Source of the DNA: Candidatus Avimonas caecicola
GTDB taxonomy: Bacteria > Bacillota > Clostridia > Oscillospirales > Acutalibacteraceae
NCBI GenBank assembly: GCA_904419875.1
Contig: CAJFTG010000019.1
Location: 1 to 41,894, forward strand
Reading direction: 5' to 3'
Length of the DNA: 41,894 nt
Shown: in pieces, positions 1-6,540 of the stretch
Position numbering within the stretch: position 1 is the stretch's first letter
Layout: every line of letters begins with the position of its first letter
Notes under the pieces: model-generated
What the model was told of the DNA's origin: nothing
The model's database searches: none
Seen by the model: only the letters and a program-made list of their open reading frames with translations
Position numbers and translations under genes: made by a program

Positions 1-2
1 AT

Positions 3-119
3 GAACTTCATATTACTATTAATAACTTGTATCAGAAAAAATGGGCGCTAAAAAAGAAGCTACTGCGTAGAGTGCCAAAACTTATTGCCGAAATCGAAGA
101 TAAGGCATTAAAAAAATAA
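3..119 (+). CDS. C-terminal fragment of a probable sigma-70 family factor (5' end outside window)
   Basis: An open frame enters from the left edge and stops at TAA 117-119, giving 38 visible residues. It begins ELHITINNLYQKKWALKKK and ends in a charged helix. The pattern (short helix, turn, NLYQKK followed by regularly spaced basic residues) resembles the recognition helix and tail of sigma region 4.2 in ECF-type factors. The next gene is a DUF4367-type membrane protein, the usual anti-sigma partner in Clostridia, which supports the reading. The assignment is inference: too little sequence is present for a family call, and another helix-turn-helix regulator would look similar. If correct, its product would be the best candidate to recognise the promoter element repeated five times in this locus. 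Confidence 0.5.
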   Translation, partial: ELHITINNLYQKKWALKKKLLRRVPKLIAEIEDKALKK

Positions 120-121
120 AT

Positions 122-142
122 TTTCTTAGTACTACTAAGAAA
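122..142. repeat. Perfect 8-bp inverted repeat overlapping promoter A
   Basis: TTTCTTAG and CTAAGAAA flank a 5-base centre (TACTA). The right arm is the upstream element of promoter A. The symmetry makes it a candidate operator for a dimeric regulator, or a hairpin ending the upstream gene. It is not conserved at the other four copies of the promoter element, so it may be a local feature. Confidence 0.55.
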
Positions 143-168
143 TGCGCTTGTGTTAACTCTAATATAAT
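135..168 (+). promoter_or_regulatory. Regulon promoter copy A (upstream of the anti-sigma gene)
   Basis: CTAAGA (135-140), 16 bases, CTCT (157-160), 2 bases, TATAAT (163-168). The same arrangement with identical spacing occurs at four other places in the window (1626-1659, 8673-8706, 14835-14868, 14980-15013). There is no sigma-A-like -35 box at the correct distance from TATAAT, so CTAAGA may be the -35 contact of an alternative sigma factor, or an activator site. Its position in front of the anti-sigma gene fits the autoregulation usual for sigma/anti-sigma pairs. Confidence 0.7.
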
Positions 169-183
169 GTAAGGGTGAGAAAT

Positions 184-978
184 ATGACTATAAAAGAGGC
201 CCTGCTACAATGCCTCACTGAAAAAGCCTTGGGGCTGACCAAACCCGAAGTTGAAAAGATTCTTCATGATGAGCTAGAGAAACCAGAAAGTGAAGTAGAC
301 TGCGATGTCATTGATATGTGCATCGAACTTCTGGCGGAAATTGATAATGTAAAATTACCGGAAGACACGGGAATTCCACCTGAGTTAAAGATTATTCCTC
401 CTGTCCGAAAGAAAAGGCATTGGAAAGCGGTTCTCCTGGTAGCGGCCATTTTTGTGTTTACTGTTTCAGCTACCCTCCTTGTCTCGGCACAGGTATTCCA
501 TTTTGACATTGTGCATTATGTTGTCGAACTTTTTTCCGATCATGTATCCGTGGATTATGGCGGAACAAGCCAACAGGCAGAAAGCTATCTGCCGGCCGAT
601 ACGGATCTGAGGAAAGAGTTGGAGGCCAGCGGCATTTCGCCTGTCCTTTTACCGGACAAGTTCCTAGAAGGCGCGCAAATTCAGGTAAATTATCAGGCAA
701 CAGACATTTCTAAAGCCGTAAATATTCACGCTGTTAAGGACACATACAACATTGACCTGATGATTACTCAGTACATTTCCAAAGATTTTATCGGTGAAGG
801 AGAGCATCAAGGAGAAGTTACAGACAGCCGCGAGATAATTGTTGGAGATATTGCTATACTGGTAATGGATTTTGGCGACCGCCGAACCATTGCGTTTGTA
901 GATGATAGTACGCAATATTTTCTCAATACTAGTTTGAACATGGAGGAAGCTGTTCAACTGGCTGAATCCATTCAATAA
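184..978 (+). CDS. Membrane-anchored anti-sigma-like protein, DUF4367 type
   Basis: A 264-aa protein. The cytoplasmic N-terminal part (about 1-80) contains the acidic segment DVIDMCIELLAEI, typical of clostridial anti-sigma-like proteins. A basic stretch (KKRHWK) leads into one membrane helix (about residues 83-103). The extracellular C-terminal domain resembles DUF4367 in spacing and in its closing pattern (STQYFLNTSLNMEEAVQLAESI). Proteins of this layout usually sequester an ECF sigma factor and respond to an outside signal. ATG 184 was chosen over GTG 175 because AAGGGTGAG at 171-179 is a good ribosome binding site for 184. It follows the probable sigma-factor tail and is followed after 28 bases by a secreted protein, probably in one operon. 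Signal and partner are unknown. Confidence 0.72.
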   Translation: MTIKEALLQCLTEKALGLTKPEVEKILHDELEKPESEVDCDVIDMCIELLAEIDNVKLPEDTGIPPELKIIPPVRKKRHWKAVLLVAAIFVFTVSATLLVSAQVFHFDIVHYVVELFSDHVSVDYGGTSQQAESYLPADTDLRKELEASGISPVLLPDKFLEGAQIQVNYQATDISKAVNIHAVKDTYNIDLMITQYISKDFIGEGEHQGEVTDSREIIVGDIAILVMDFGDRRTIAFVDDSTQYFLNTSLNMEEAVQLAESIQ

Positions 979-1006
979 CAATTATTCAAAAGGAGAATGG
1001 TGAAAC

Positions 1007-1531
1007 ATGAAGCGAATCTTCTCGGCCCTATGCGCTGCAGTAGCTCTATTGACTATGTGTTTGGCTTTCCCGGTTGCCGCTGAGGAAGTCGTTACTGAAG
1101 CTCCTCCAGTAGTGACAGATATAGTGGTGACTGATGAGTTCCTAGCTCAAGGTGAAACAGTCACTGGGCTATATGATTCTACTGGAACCCAAACCCGTGC
1201 GGCCAATTTGATAACTGAAAATTCTATAAAACTTACAAAAAGTGGCGATAACCTGGTCGTATCTGGTTATACAAATGGAATCAGTGGAGTTGATAAATGC
1301 GGTTTTTCCTATGTCACCCTTCAACGGCTAGTCAATGGCAACTGGGAAGATTATATGAATTGGACAGATTTGTATTCTTCTTCTAACATGTATAGTCTGG
1401 GAAAATCCGTCACAGCTGCCCATGGCTATACCTATCGTGTCATCTGCAACCACCATGCCGAAAAGCCCGGTTTCCTCTGGTTCCGGGATAAGCAGGATAT
1501 TTATAATGAGACATCTACATTATATTTCTAA
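1007..1531 (+). CDS. Small secreted protein, DUF6147-like
   Basis: A 174-aa protein with a clear Sec signal peptide (basic MKR, hydrophobic core LCAAVALLTMCLAF, cleavage near PVAAEE). An acidic, valine-rich spacer (about 26-65) precedes a compact domain with the pattern NSIKLTKSGDNLVVSG and a closing ETSTLYF. This recalls secreted clostridial DUF6147 proteins, whose function is unknown; the match is from memory of the family pattern and is tentative. The ribosome binding site AAAAGGAG precedes ATG 1007. It lies 28 bases after the anti-sigma gene and is followed by a hairpin terminator, so both are probably transcribed from promoter A. Like the other three small secreted proteins of this locus it ends in an aromatic residue. 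Confidence 0.65.
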   Translation: MKRIFSALCAAVALLTMCLAFPVAAEEVVTEAPPVVTDIVVTDEFLAQGETVTGLYDSTGTQTRAANLITENSIKLTKSGDNLVVSGYTNGISGVDKCGFSYVTLQRLVNGNWEDYMNWTDLYSSSNMYSLGKSVTAAHGYTYRVICNHHAEKPGFLWFRDKQDIYNETSTLYF

Positions 1532-1545
1532 AACATAGTTATAGA

Positions 1546-1579
1546 AATGCCCCTCGTTTGTTTATCAACGAGGGGCATT
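1546..1579 (+). terminator. Hairpin terminator after the secreted protein gene
   Basis: A perfect 13-bp stem (arms 1546-1558 and 1567-1579, core GCCCCTCG/CGAGGGGC) with an 8-base loop lies 14 bases after the stop codon. The following bases are only moderately T-rich, so termination may be incomplete. Confidence 0.75.
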
Positions 1580-1625
1580 GACTTTATAGTGCTTTAAAAA
1601 AATTAAATTTTTTCAAAGAAAAAGT

Positions 1626-1659
1626 CTAAGAAATAGCATATTTTCATCTCTTCTATTAT
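1626..1659 (+). promoter_or_regulatory. Regulon promoter copy B
   Basis: CTAAGA (1626-1631), 16 bases, CTCT (1648-1651), 2 bases, TATTAT (1654-1659). It is nearly identical to copy C at 14980-15013 beyond the core, sharing CTAAGAAATA then RCATA and ATCTCT. It drives the secreted-protein gene at 1778. Confidence 0.75.
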
Positions 1660-1667
1660 AGAAGGCT

Positions 1668-1752
1668 TCAAGGGCGTTGGAACATCAATTTTGAAGGAAG
1701 ATGAAACCAATGGATTAGATAACGGGGACAATTAGTTTATAAACGCCCTTGA
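1668..1752 (+). promoter_or_regulatory. Structured 5' leader closed by a long-range stem
   Basis: TCAAGGGCGTT (1668-1678) is exactly complementary to AACGCCCTTGA (1742-1752), enclosing about 63 bases. The expected start of transcription from promoter B is near 1666, so the left arm would sit at the very 5' end of the mRNA and the right arm just before the ribosome binding site GAGGAGG. It may stabilise the mRNA or regulate translation of the 1778 gene. No known riboswitch family is recognised. Confidence 0.5.
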
Positions 1753-1777
1753 GGTTTTATTAGAGGAGGTAAAAAAC

Positions 1778-2266
1778 ATGAAAAAGAAACTACTGGCAGT
1801 TCTTCTTTCGGCCTTCATGATCGTCGGTGTCACTCCTCTGTTTGCGTCTGCATCCTATGTGGATCAAGGGGAGAGCTATGGTTACTGGATCTGTGCTGAC
1901 GGACAATATCGGAATCTGTGGAACAAATATTCTGTAACTTCTAAGGCTTCACATCTGGGAACCAACATGAAAGGGTACGGTGAAATTGCCCGCAATAGCA
2001 ATTCTTCGCCTACTTACAAAGAAGTCTATGTTGAGACTGAAAATCCTTTGAGCAGCGGCGGCATTGCGCCGCGCCGAGTCACTATTAAAGCAGCGGTATC
2101 TGCGGCGGGTATCAATATTAACAAACAGGCGTCGAATGCCACCAGCGTATATGCCATGGATTATCGTACGGGCTCGAATTTAGGAACGTCTTGGACAATG
2201 TTCCTTACCTCGGAAACACTTTATACCACATCAACAGTTGAATACTATCGTGTAAACAACTTCTAA
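1778..2266 (+). CDS. Small secreted protein, YYRVNN family (paralogue 1)
   Basis: A 162-aa protein with a Sec signal peptide (MKKK, hydrophobic core, cleavage near FASAS). The mature part starts YVDQGESYGYW and ends TSTVEYYRVNNF. It is clearly paralogous to the product of 15086-15562: both share the Y(V/I)DQG start of the mature chain, a central PTYKE motif, a PR(R/T)VTIK strand, and the last 12 residues except the final F/W. There are no cysteine pairs except one Cys near residue 38, and no double-glycine leader, so export is by Sec. GAGGAGG gives a strong ribosome binding site. It has its own regulon promoter and terminator. I recognise no named family; a secreted effector, bacteriocin-like or signalling role is conjecture based on the flanking exporter operons. 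Confidence 0.7.
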   Translation: MKKKLLAVLLSAFMIVGVTPLFASASYVDQGESYGYWICADGQYRNLWNKYSVTSKASHLGTNMKGYGEIARNSNSSPTYKEVYVETENPLSSGGIAPRRVTIKAAVSAAGININKQASNATSVYAMDYRTGSNLGTSWTMFLTSETLYTTSTVEYYRVNNF

Positions 2267-2270
2267 ATTA

Positions 2271-2301
2271 AATATCCCAAAGCCACTGGCTTTGGGATAT
2301 T
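2271..2301 (+). terminator. Intrinsic terminator of the 1778 gene
   Basis: A 14-bp perfect stem (AATATCCCAAAGCC / GGCTTTGGGATATT) with a 3-base loop, followed by TT then CTTG. It lies 5 bases after the stop codon. Confidence 0.85.
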
Positions 2302-2307
2302 TTCTTG

Positions 2308-2348
2308 ATAAAAGCAGGGTCTCCCGTTATCGGAGACCCTGCTTTTAT
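2308..2348 (-). terminator. Terminator of operon E
   Basis: A perfect 17-bp inverted repeat (arms 2308-2324 and 2332-2348) around a 7-base loop, overlapping the stop codon of the leftward lipoprotein gene. The A/T-rich arm ends give a T-run on the minus strand. Together with 2271-2301 it insulates convergent transcription. Confidence 0.85.
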
Positions 2349-3361
2349 GGTGCTTGGATGTATCCTGTTTTCCCATCCGAGGTAATATACTCTATCTTTC
2401 CATCGGCAAGATAACAGAGACCGCTAGTTGTTCCATCGGGAGAAAAGGCGGCCATTTTTGAAACGGCCTTATCAACGATTTTCTGCGGTTCTGCTCCATC
2501 GGCTTTTACAGCGTAGACGCATTTGTCGTCTGTGCGTTTCACCACGATCGTATCTCCCATAACGAGAAATGCATCGCATGGTATATCGGCGATATGCTCC
2601 ACATTCTGCCCAGCCGTATCCATACGATAAAGCCCTTTTTCCATCGGATAAGGAGTGAACAGCAGCCCCGATTCCAACAGATAGAAAGAATAGATGTCTT
2701 CGTGTATCACCTGGCCTTTCCGCTCTTTTAAGGAAAACCGCTGCAGGGTGTTGTCCTGGTCGATAAAATAAAGATTCTCCCCGTCAAACGCCGTATTCGT
2801 CTCCTTTATTTCCGCTTCATAGAGGCACGTTTCATATCCGCTCCGCCCCCGTTTCAGGCTGTAAAGGCCGCTGTCCCGGATAATGATTTGTTCATCCCGA
2901 TAGGGGACGAATCCATACATTCTGGAGCGCGTCGGAACACTGCCAGTCGCAATATGGATGTCTAGCAAATCGTTCAGCCCCAGAAATGACGAGGAACCGG
3001 AGCCGTCATCAATTTGGCAATCCACCCGGCTTTCCAGCGTGAGGGGATCGATCTCGTAAAGGGTATAGTTTGCAATCTTCAGCGCAGCATATAGCTGGTT
3101 GCCCGGCCCAGGGCTAATCGCATATTGATTCTGCATCTCGCTTCGATCCAGCCGCACAAAGGGATCGCTTACCAGCTTACCGATATTCCCGTTTTTGCAG
3201 CTATAAATCAAAGGCTCATCCAAACGGAACGCATAGACTTCTCCACACCGAACCGCCAGTTCCGAGCTGTTCACGCATACAGCGGTATCCGTGTGTCGAC
3301 AGGCAGTTAGGGCGAGCATACATACGCAGAGCGCCAAAATTCCACCCCGATATTTTCTCAA
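2345..3361 (-). CDS. Lipoprotein with beta-propeller-like repeats (DUF5050-like)
   Basis: A 338-aa protein read from a TTG start at 3361, which overlaps the TGA of the upstream permease in the classic TTGA manner and has AAGGAAGG 8 bases before it. No ATG sits nearby. The N-terminus is a lipoprotein signal (ILALCVCMLALTAC, lipobox LTAC) and the mature chain would be anchored outside the membrane. The body has repeated short strands such as YAFRLDEPLIYSC, LYEIDPLTLE, LYFIDQDNTLQRFSL and GLYRMDTAGQ, the pattern of WD40/YncE-like or DUF5050 propellers. It is the last gene of operon E, after ATPase and permeases. A surface sensor, chaperone or immunity role for exported protein is inference. Confidence 0.7.
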   Translation of the reverse strand: MRKYRGGILALCVCMLALTACRHTDTAVCVNSSELAVRCGEVYAFRLDEPLIYSCKNGNIGKLVSDPFVRLDRSEMQNQYAISPGPGNQLYAALKIANYTLYEIDPLTLESRVDCQIDDGSGSSSFLGLNDLLDIHIATGSVPTRSRMYGFVPYRDEQIIIRDSGLYSLKRGRSGYETCLYEAEIKETNTAFDGENLYFIDQDNTLQRFSLKERKGQVIHEDIYSFYLLESGLLFTPYPMEKGLYRMDTAGQNVEHIADIPCDAFLVMGDTIVVKRTDDKCVYAVKADGAEPQKIVDKAVSKMAAFSPDGTTSGLCYLADGKIEYITSDGKTGYIQAP

Positions 3362-4455
3362 GCCTGCCGCCTTCTTTCCTGTTTTCTTTTGAAGAGCAAA
3401 ACCGTACCCATGGACAACAGGCACAGGCAGAGTACCGTGAAGCCTATCGTCAGGATATGCCCGGTTGAAGTAACCGCTTTATAAAACACGGCGCCGCTGC
3501 TGTCTAGGATGTCACTGAAAAAGTAGCCGCTGCCTATCAGAAGCCCCGCCGGGTTCGGATACCGGAAGAGGAGATCCTTGCCTCCCCAAAGAAAATATGG
3601 GACGACAGCGAAGGCCAGTCCGCCAAACAGGGCTGTGACGGCCCGCCGGCCCAGAACCGCCAGGAACATTGTTATGGCGGCCGTTAGCAGGACGCCAAGA
3701 AGCCTATACCCACGTGAGGCCAGATAGACGGTTATCAAATCCACCTGCAGGGAAGAATTTTGAAACATGCGAAGGCTCTGCAAAGGCGCATCCGGCAGAG
3801 GGCCATAGCGCAGGATTTCATTCAATGCCGTTATCCCTTCCGACAAAAGAAAGACGCCAGTGCAGAGAAGCAGGATGCAGGCCAGCTTCGATGCGATCAA
3901 CTGTTTTTGCCCTTTCCGGTTTGTCCACAACAGTTCGGCCATGCCGGATTCGTATTCATAGGTAATTCCCGTGCCGCTGATTATCAGGATCAACAGCAGC
4001 AGAATATAATCGAGGCTTTGGCTTCCCAACATGTTTACCCATCCGTCCTGCCGGATAAAGTAATGCAGAGTTGGGTCTTCCTGTATATAGGCATACTGGT
4101 TCTGCAGATACGCCCATGCTTCATCCGATACCTCTGCCGGATTGGATACCGCTGACAACTGAATCCCCAATTCCTCTTCGCTGATTTCCCCATTGTCATA
4201 CCGATCCCATACCGCATCCATGGCTTCCTGATAGGCGGCTCGGCGATCTTCCTCCTCTGCAAAAAAGGCTTCCTTTTCCGGCGTCAGCGGACCTGCCAGG
4301 TTTGCCAGAATTTGCTCATATTCGTTTTGAGCAGAGGGCGGCTGCAGAGGAGGCGCAGGCGTTTCCATCAGGCAAAGGACAACCTTGAGGGCCAGGCCGA
4401 GGGCGATCACCAGAAGCAGCTTGCGCTTGATAAGCAGTTTCTTAAGTTCATTCAT
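3358..4455 (-). CDS. ABC-2 type exporter permease
   Basis: A 365-aa membrane protein: one N-terminal helix (about 12-30), a long extracytoplasmic segment (about 35-140) and then about five membrane helices. The outside segment contains GPLTPEKEAFFAEEEDR and the helix bundle begins after YEYESGMAELL. Both features recur in the second half of the fused permease of operon D (GPVTEDKAAFIEEENR and MEYESGVFRIL), showing common descent. It overlaps the preceding permease gene by 8 bases and the next gene by 4, so the operon is translationally coupled. It probably forms the membrane channel with the 4448-5650 product and the ATPase at 5634. Confidence 0.8.
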   Translation of the reverse strand: MNELKKLLIKRKLLLVIALGLALKVVLCLMETPAPPLQPPSAQNEYEQILANLAGPLTPEKEAFFAEEEDRRAAYQEAMDAVWDRYDNGEISEEELGIQLSAVSNPAEVSDEAWAYLQNQYAYIQEDPTLHYFIRQDGWVNMLGSQSLDYILLLLILIISGTGITYEYESGMAELLWTNRKGQKQLIASKLACILLLCTGVFLLSEGITALNEILRYGPLPDAPLQSLRMFQNSSLQVDLITVYLASRGYRLLGVLLTAAITMFLAVLGRRAVTALFGGLAFAVVPYFLWGGKDLLFRYPNPAGLLIGSGYFFSDILDSSGAVFYKAVTSTGHILTIGFTVLCLCLLSMGTVLLFKRKQERRRQA

Positions 4456-5650
4456 GCGCTTTCCCTCGCTTTCGGTTCCACAGCCCCGTTACAGAAACGT
4501 GCCATTGTTTGTGGTTCACGAGGAAAATCAAAAGGACAAGGACGAATACGAGCAGCAGGATAGATATAGGCAGGGCCGTGATGGTTAAAACTGGATAGTC
4601 AAAGAAATTGAATGTTGACAATTCCTGGGCCTGTTCTGAAAACGTCAGCATGGAAATCGGGTTGAACAGACGAAAACGCTCTCCGACAGTCATAAAAAGG
4701 GCGATGAGACCGGTTCCAAGGATGAAAACCGGATAGGTTTCCCGAAAAATAGAAGACAACAGTACAAAGAAAAGGCCAACGGCAATCATCCCCAGCCATT
4801 TAGCCAGCCATTGCAGGAGGATATACTGCCAAATGGTGCAGGTCAGCGGTGTATACTTAAAATCGATCAGCGTATACAGCGCCGACCCAGCCCCGTGAAA
4901 CTCCGCCGCAACCATATAATAGAGAAAATCCATTAGGAAAAAGCACGCAGCGAAGAACGCTGTAAACAGCGCCATAGCGCCGATCTTGGCCGCAATGGTT
5001 TTATGCCTGCCAAACCGGCTGGAAGCAAGCAGGGGCGCCATGCCGGCCTCTTTTTCTGAACTGATAATCGGGGAAATCCCCAGGAGCAGAAGCAGGAGTA
5101 CAAGAAGAGAAGAAAAATCGTATTTCAGATAAGCGCCGAGTCCGGTCTGATCATAAAAACTATGGATGGTTCTTTCTCCATAGGTATCCAGAATCAGTTG
5201 GTTCCGCCTGCCCTCATAGGTATCCGTCAGGCCGCCCATATACGCCAGATTTTCCTGTGCATAACCCTTTAACGCTTTTATGGAGTCGTTGTATTCATAC
5301 TGCCGCTGCATTTCCTCCTTCAATTCGTCATATACAGCAAAATCGTCATATGGCGTTTTGGTATAATACTTGTCATTGGGAATTTGCTGCCCTTCCTGCG
5401 GGCTCATAATGGAGGGATAGGTGGTGTCCCACCCGTCCAACACAAAGTCGATTTTTTCGTTGGTGAATGGACCTTCTACCTTGCTGTACATCAGGCGGCG
5501 TCCGGCATAGTAATTGTAATTCGGATCGCTCTTTCCGTGATAAGGAGTTGCCTGCGTAAGCTGGAATGCGTTAATCAGCAGAAAGGCGGCAAAGGCGATC
5601 CACAGAACCCGGCGGCAGAAAATCTTCGACAACTCATACCGTATCAGCAT
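4448..5650 (-). CDS. ABC-2 type exporter permease
   Basis: A 400-aa membrane protein starting MLIRYELSKIF, with one N-terminal helix, a large outside loop (about 35-160, rich in Tyr and charged residues) and about five further helices. The motif ISSEKEAGMAPLL before the helix bundle is typical of ABC-2 permeases of the bacitracin/lantibiotic exporter type. The start at 5650 was preferred over upstream codons because GGGGAGG lies 6 bases before it and it overlaps the ATPase gene by only 17 bases. It corresponds by position to the first half of the double-length permease of operon D. Confidence 0.8.
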   Translation of the reverse strand: MLIRYELSKIFCRRVLWIAFAAFLLINAFQLTQATPYHGKSDPNYNYYAGRRLMYSKVEGPFTNEKIDFVLDGWDTTYPSIMSPQEGQQIPNDKYYTKTPYDDFAVYDELKEEMQRQYEYNDSIKALKGYAQENLAYMGGLTDTYEGRRNQLILDTYGERTIHSFYDQTGLGAYLKYDFSSLLVLLLLLLGISPIISSEKEAGMAPLLASSRFGRHKTIAAKIGAMALFTAFFAACFFLMDFLYYMVAAEFHGAGSALYTLIDFKYTPLTCTIWQYILLQWLAKWLGMIAVGLFFVLLSSIFRETYPVFILGTGLIALFMTVGERFRLFNPISMLTFSEQAQELSTFNFFDYPVLTITALPISILLLVFVLVLLIFLVNHKQWHVSVTGLWNRKRGKAHE

Positions 5651-6518
5651 GGGAACCCTCCCCAAAATGCCGCAAATAGGCATCTTCAAGCGTTGGCACA
5701 ACTGGAACTGCATCGGGAGCCGGCTTGTCCGTGTGGACGATCCGGAGGGTGTATTGAGATGCCTGCTGCTTGACATTGCTGACCTTAAAGGTCTGCATAT
5801 ACTGTGTTACCTGTTCTTCTTTGTCCACAGCAAGCTCCCATACGCAGTCCTTGACTGATGCCGCCAGATCCGCCGGCGTTCCCTGCTCCAGCAGCTTTCC
5901 GCCTTTCAAAAGCAGGATCTCGCGGGCAATATACTCAACGTCTGGCACAATATGGGTTGCCAGCAAAACCGTCCGGCTTTCTCCCAACCTGGAAATCAGG
6001 TTCCGGAACCGGATCCTCTCCAACGGGTCTAATCCGGCCGTCGGCTCGTCCAGGATGAGTACGGCCGGATCGTTAAGCATGGCCTGCGCAATGCCCACGC
6101 GCTGCTTCATCCCCCCGGAGCAGGAACCGATTTTCTTTTTCTTCTCGTCCGCCAGGTTCACGAATTCCAAAAGCGTGGAGCAGCGTTCCCGAGCGACCTT
6201 TTTGTCCATCCCTTTGACGGCCGCCATGTACTGCAGGAATTCCTGAATCGTATAATTGTTGTAGAACCGTGGACTCTGGGGCAGATAGCCAATATGATCG
6301 AAGTATTTTTGCCCTAGTTCCCGGATGTCTGTGCCATTGAAGAATACCCGCCCCTGTTGGGGGGCGAGTATCTTTACAAGGACAGAAATGAGGGTTGTTT
6401 TGCCGGCGCCGTTTGCTCCTAACAACCCATATACCCCGTTTTCCAAGGTGGCGGAAAATCCGTCCAGAGCCAATTTCTTTCCATAGGAAAAGGAAACCTT
6501 GTCGATTTGCAGACTCAT
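5634..6518 (-). CDS. ABC transporter ATP-binding protein
   Basis: A 294-aa ATPase. Walker A GANGAGKTT is at 34-42, then a Q-loop glutamine (YLPQS), the signature CSGGMKQR, Walker B with DEPTAGLD and the switch histidine in ATHIV. All catalytic elements are present. The C-terminal extension of about 80 residues is usual for exporters of the BcrA/CcmA-like group. It is followed by two permease genes with overlaps, so the complex would be one ATPase dimer plus two different permeases. The ribosome binding site AGGTGGGG is about 10 bases before the start. The substrate is unknown; context suggests the small secreted proteins or a cell-envelope-active peptide. Confidence 0.88.
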   Translation of the reverse strand: MSLQIDKVSFSYGKKLALDGFSATLENGVYGLLGANGAGKTTLISVLVKILAPQQGRVFFNGTDIRELGQKYFDHIGYLPQSPRFYNNYTIQEFLQYMAAVKGMDKKVARERCSTLLEFVNLADEKKKKIGSCSGGMKQRVGIAQAMLNDPAVLILDEPTAGLDPLERIRFRNLISRLGESRTVLLATHIVPDVEYIAREILLLKGGKLLEQGTPADLAASVKDCVWELAVDKEEQVTQYMQTFKVSNVKQQASQYTLRIVHTDKPAPDAVPVVPTLEDAYLRHFGEGSHADTV

Positions 6519-6540
6519 ATATCGTCAGCCCCACCTGTCT

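Noticed and set aside
1778-2266. Lactococcin 972-like bacteriocin identity for the small secreted proteins
   Set aside because: Architecture (Sec signal plus ABC genes) is similar, but the mature sequences lack the Gly/Trp/Tyr pattern of that family and are twice as long.
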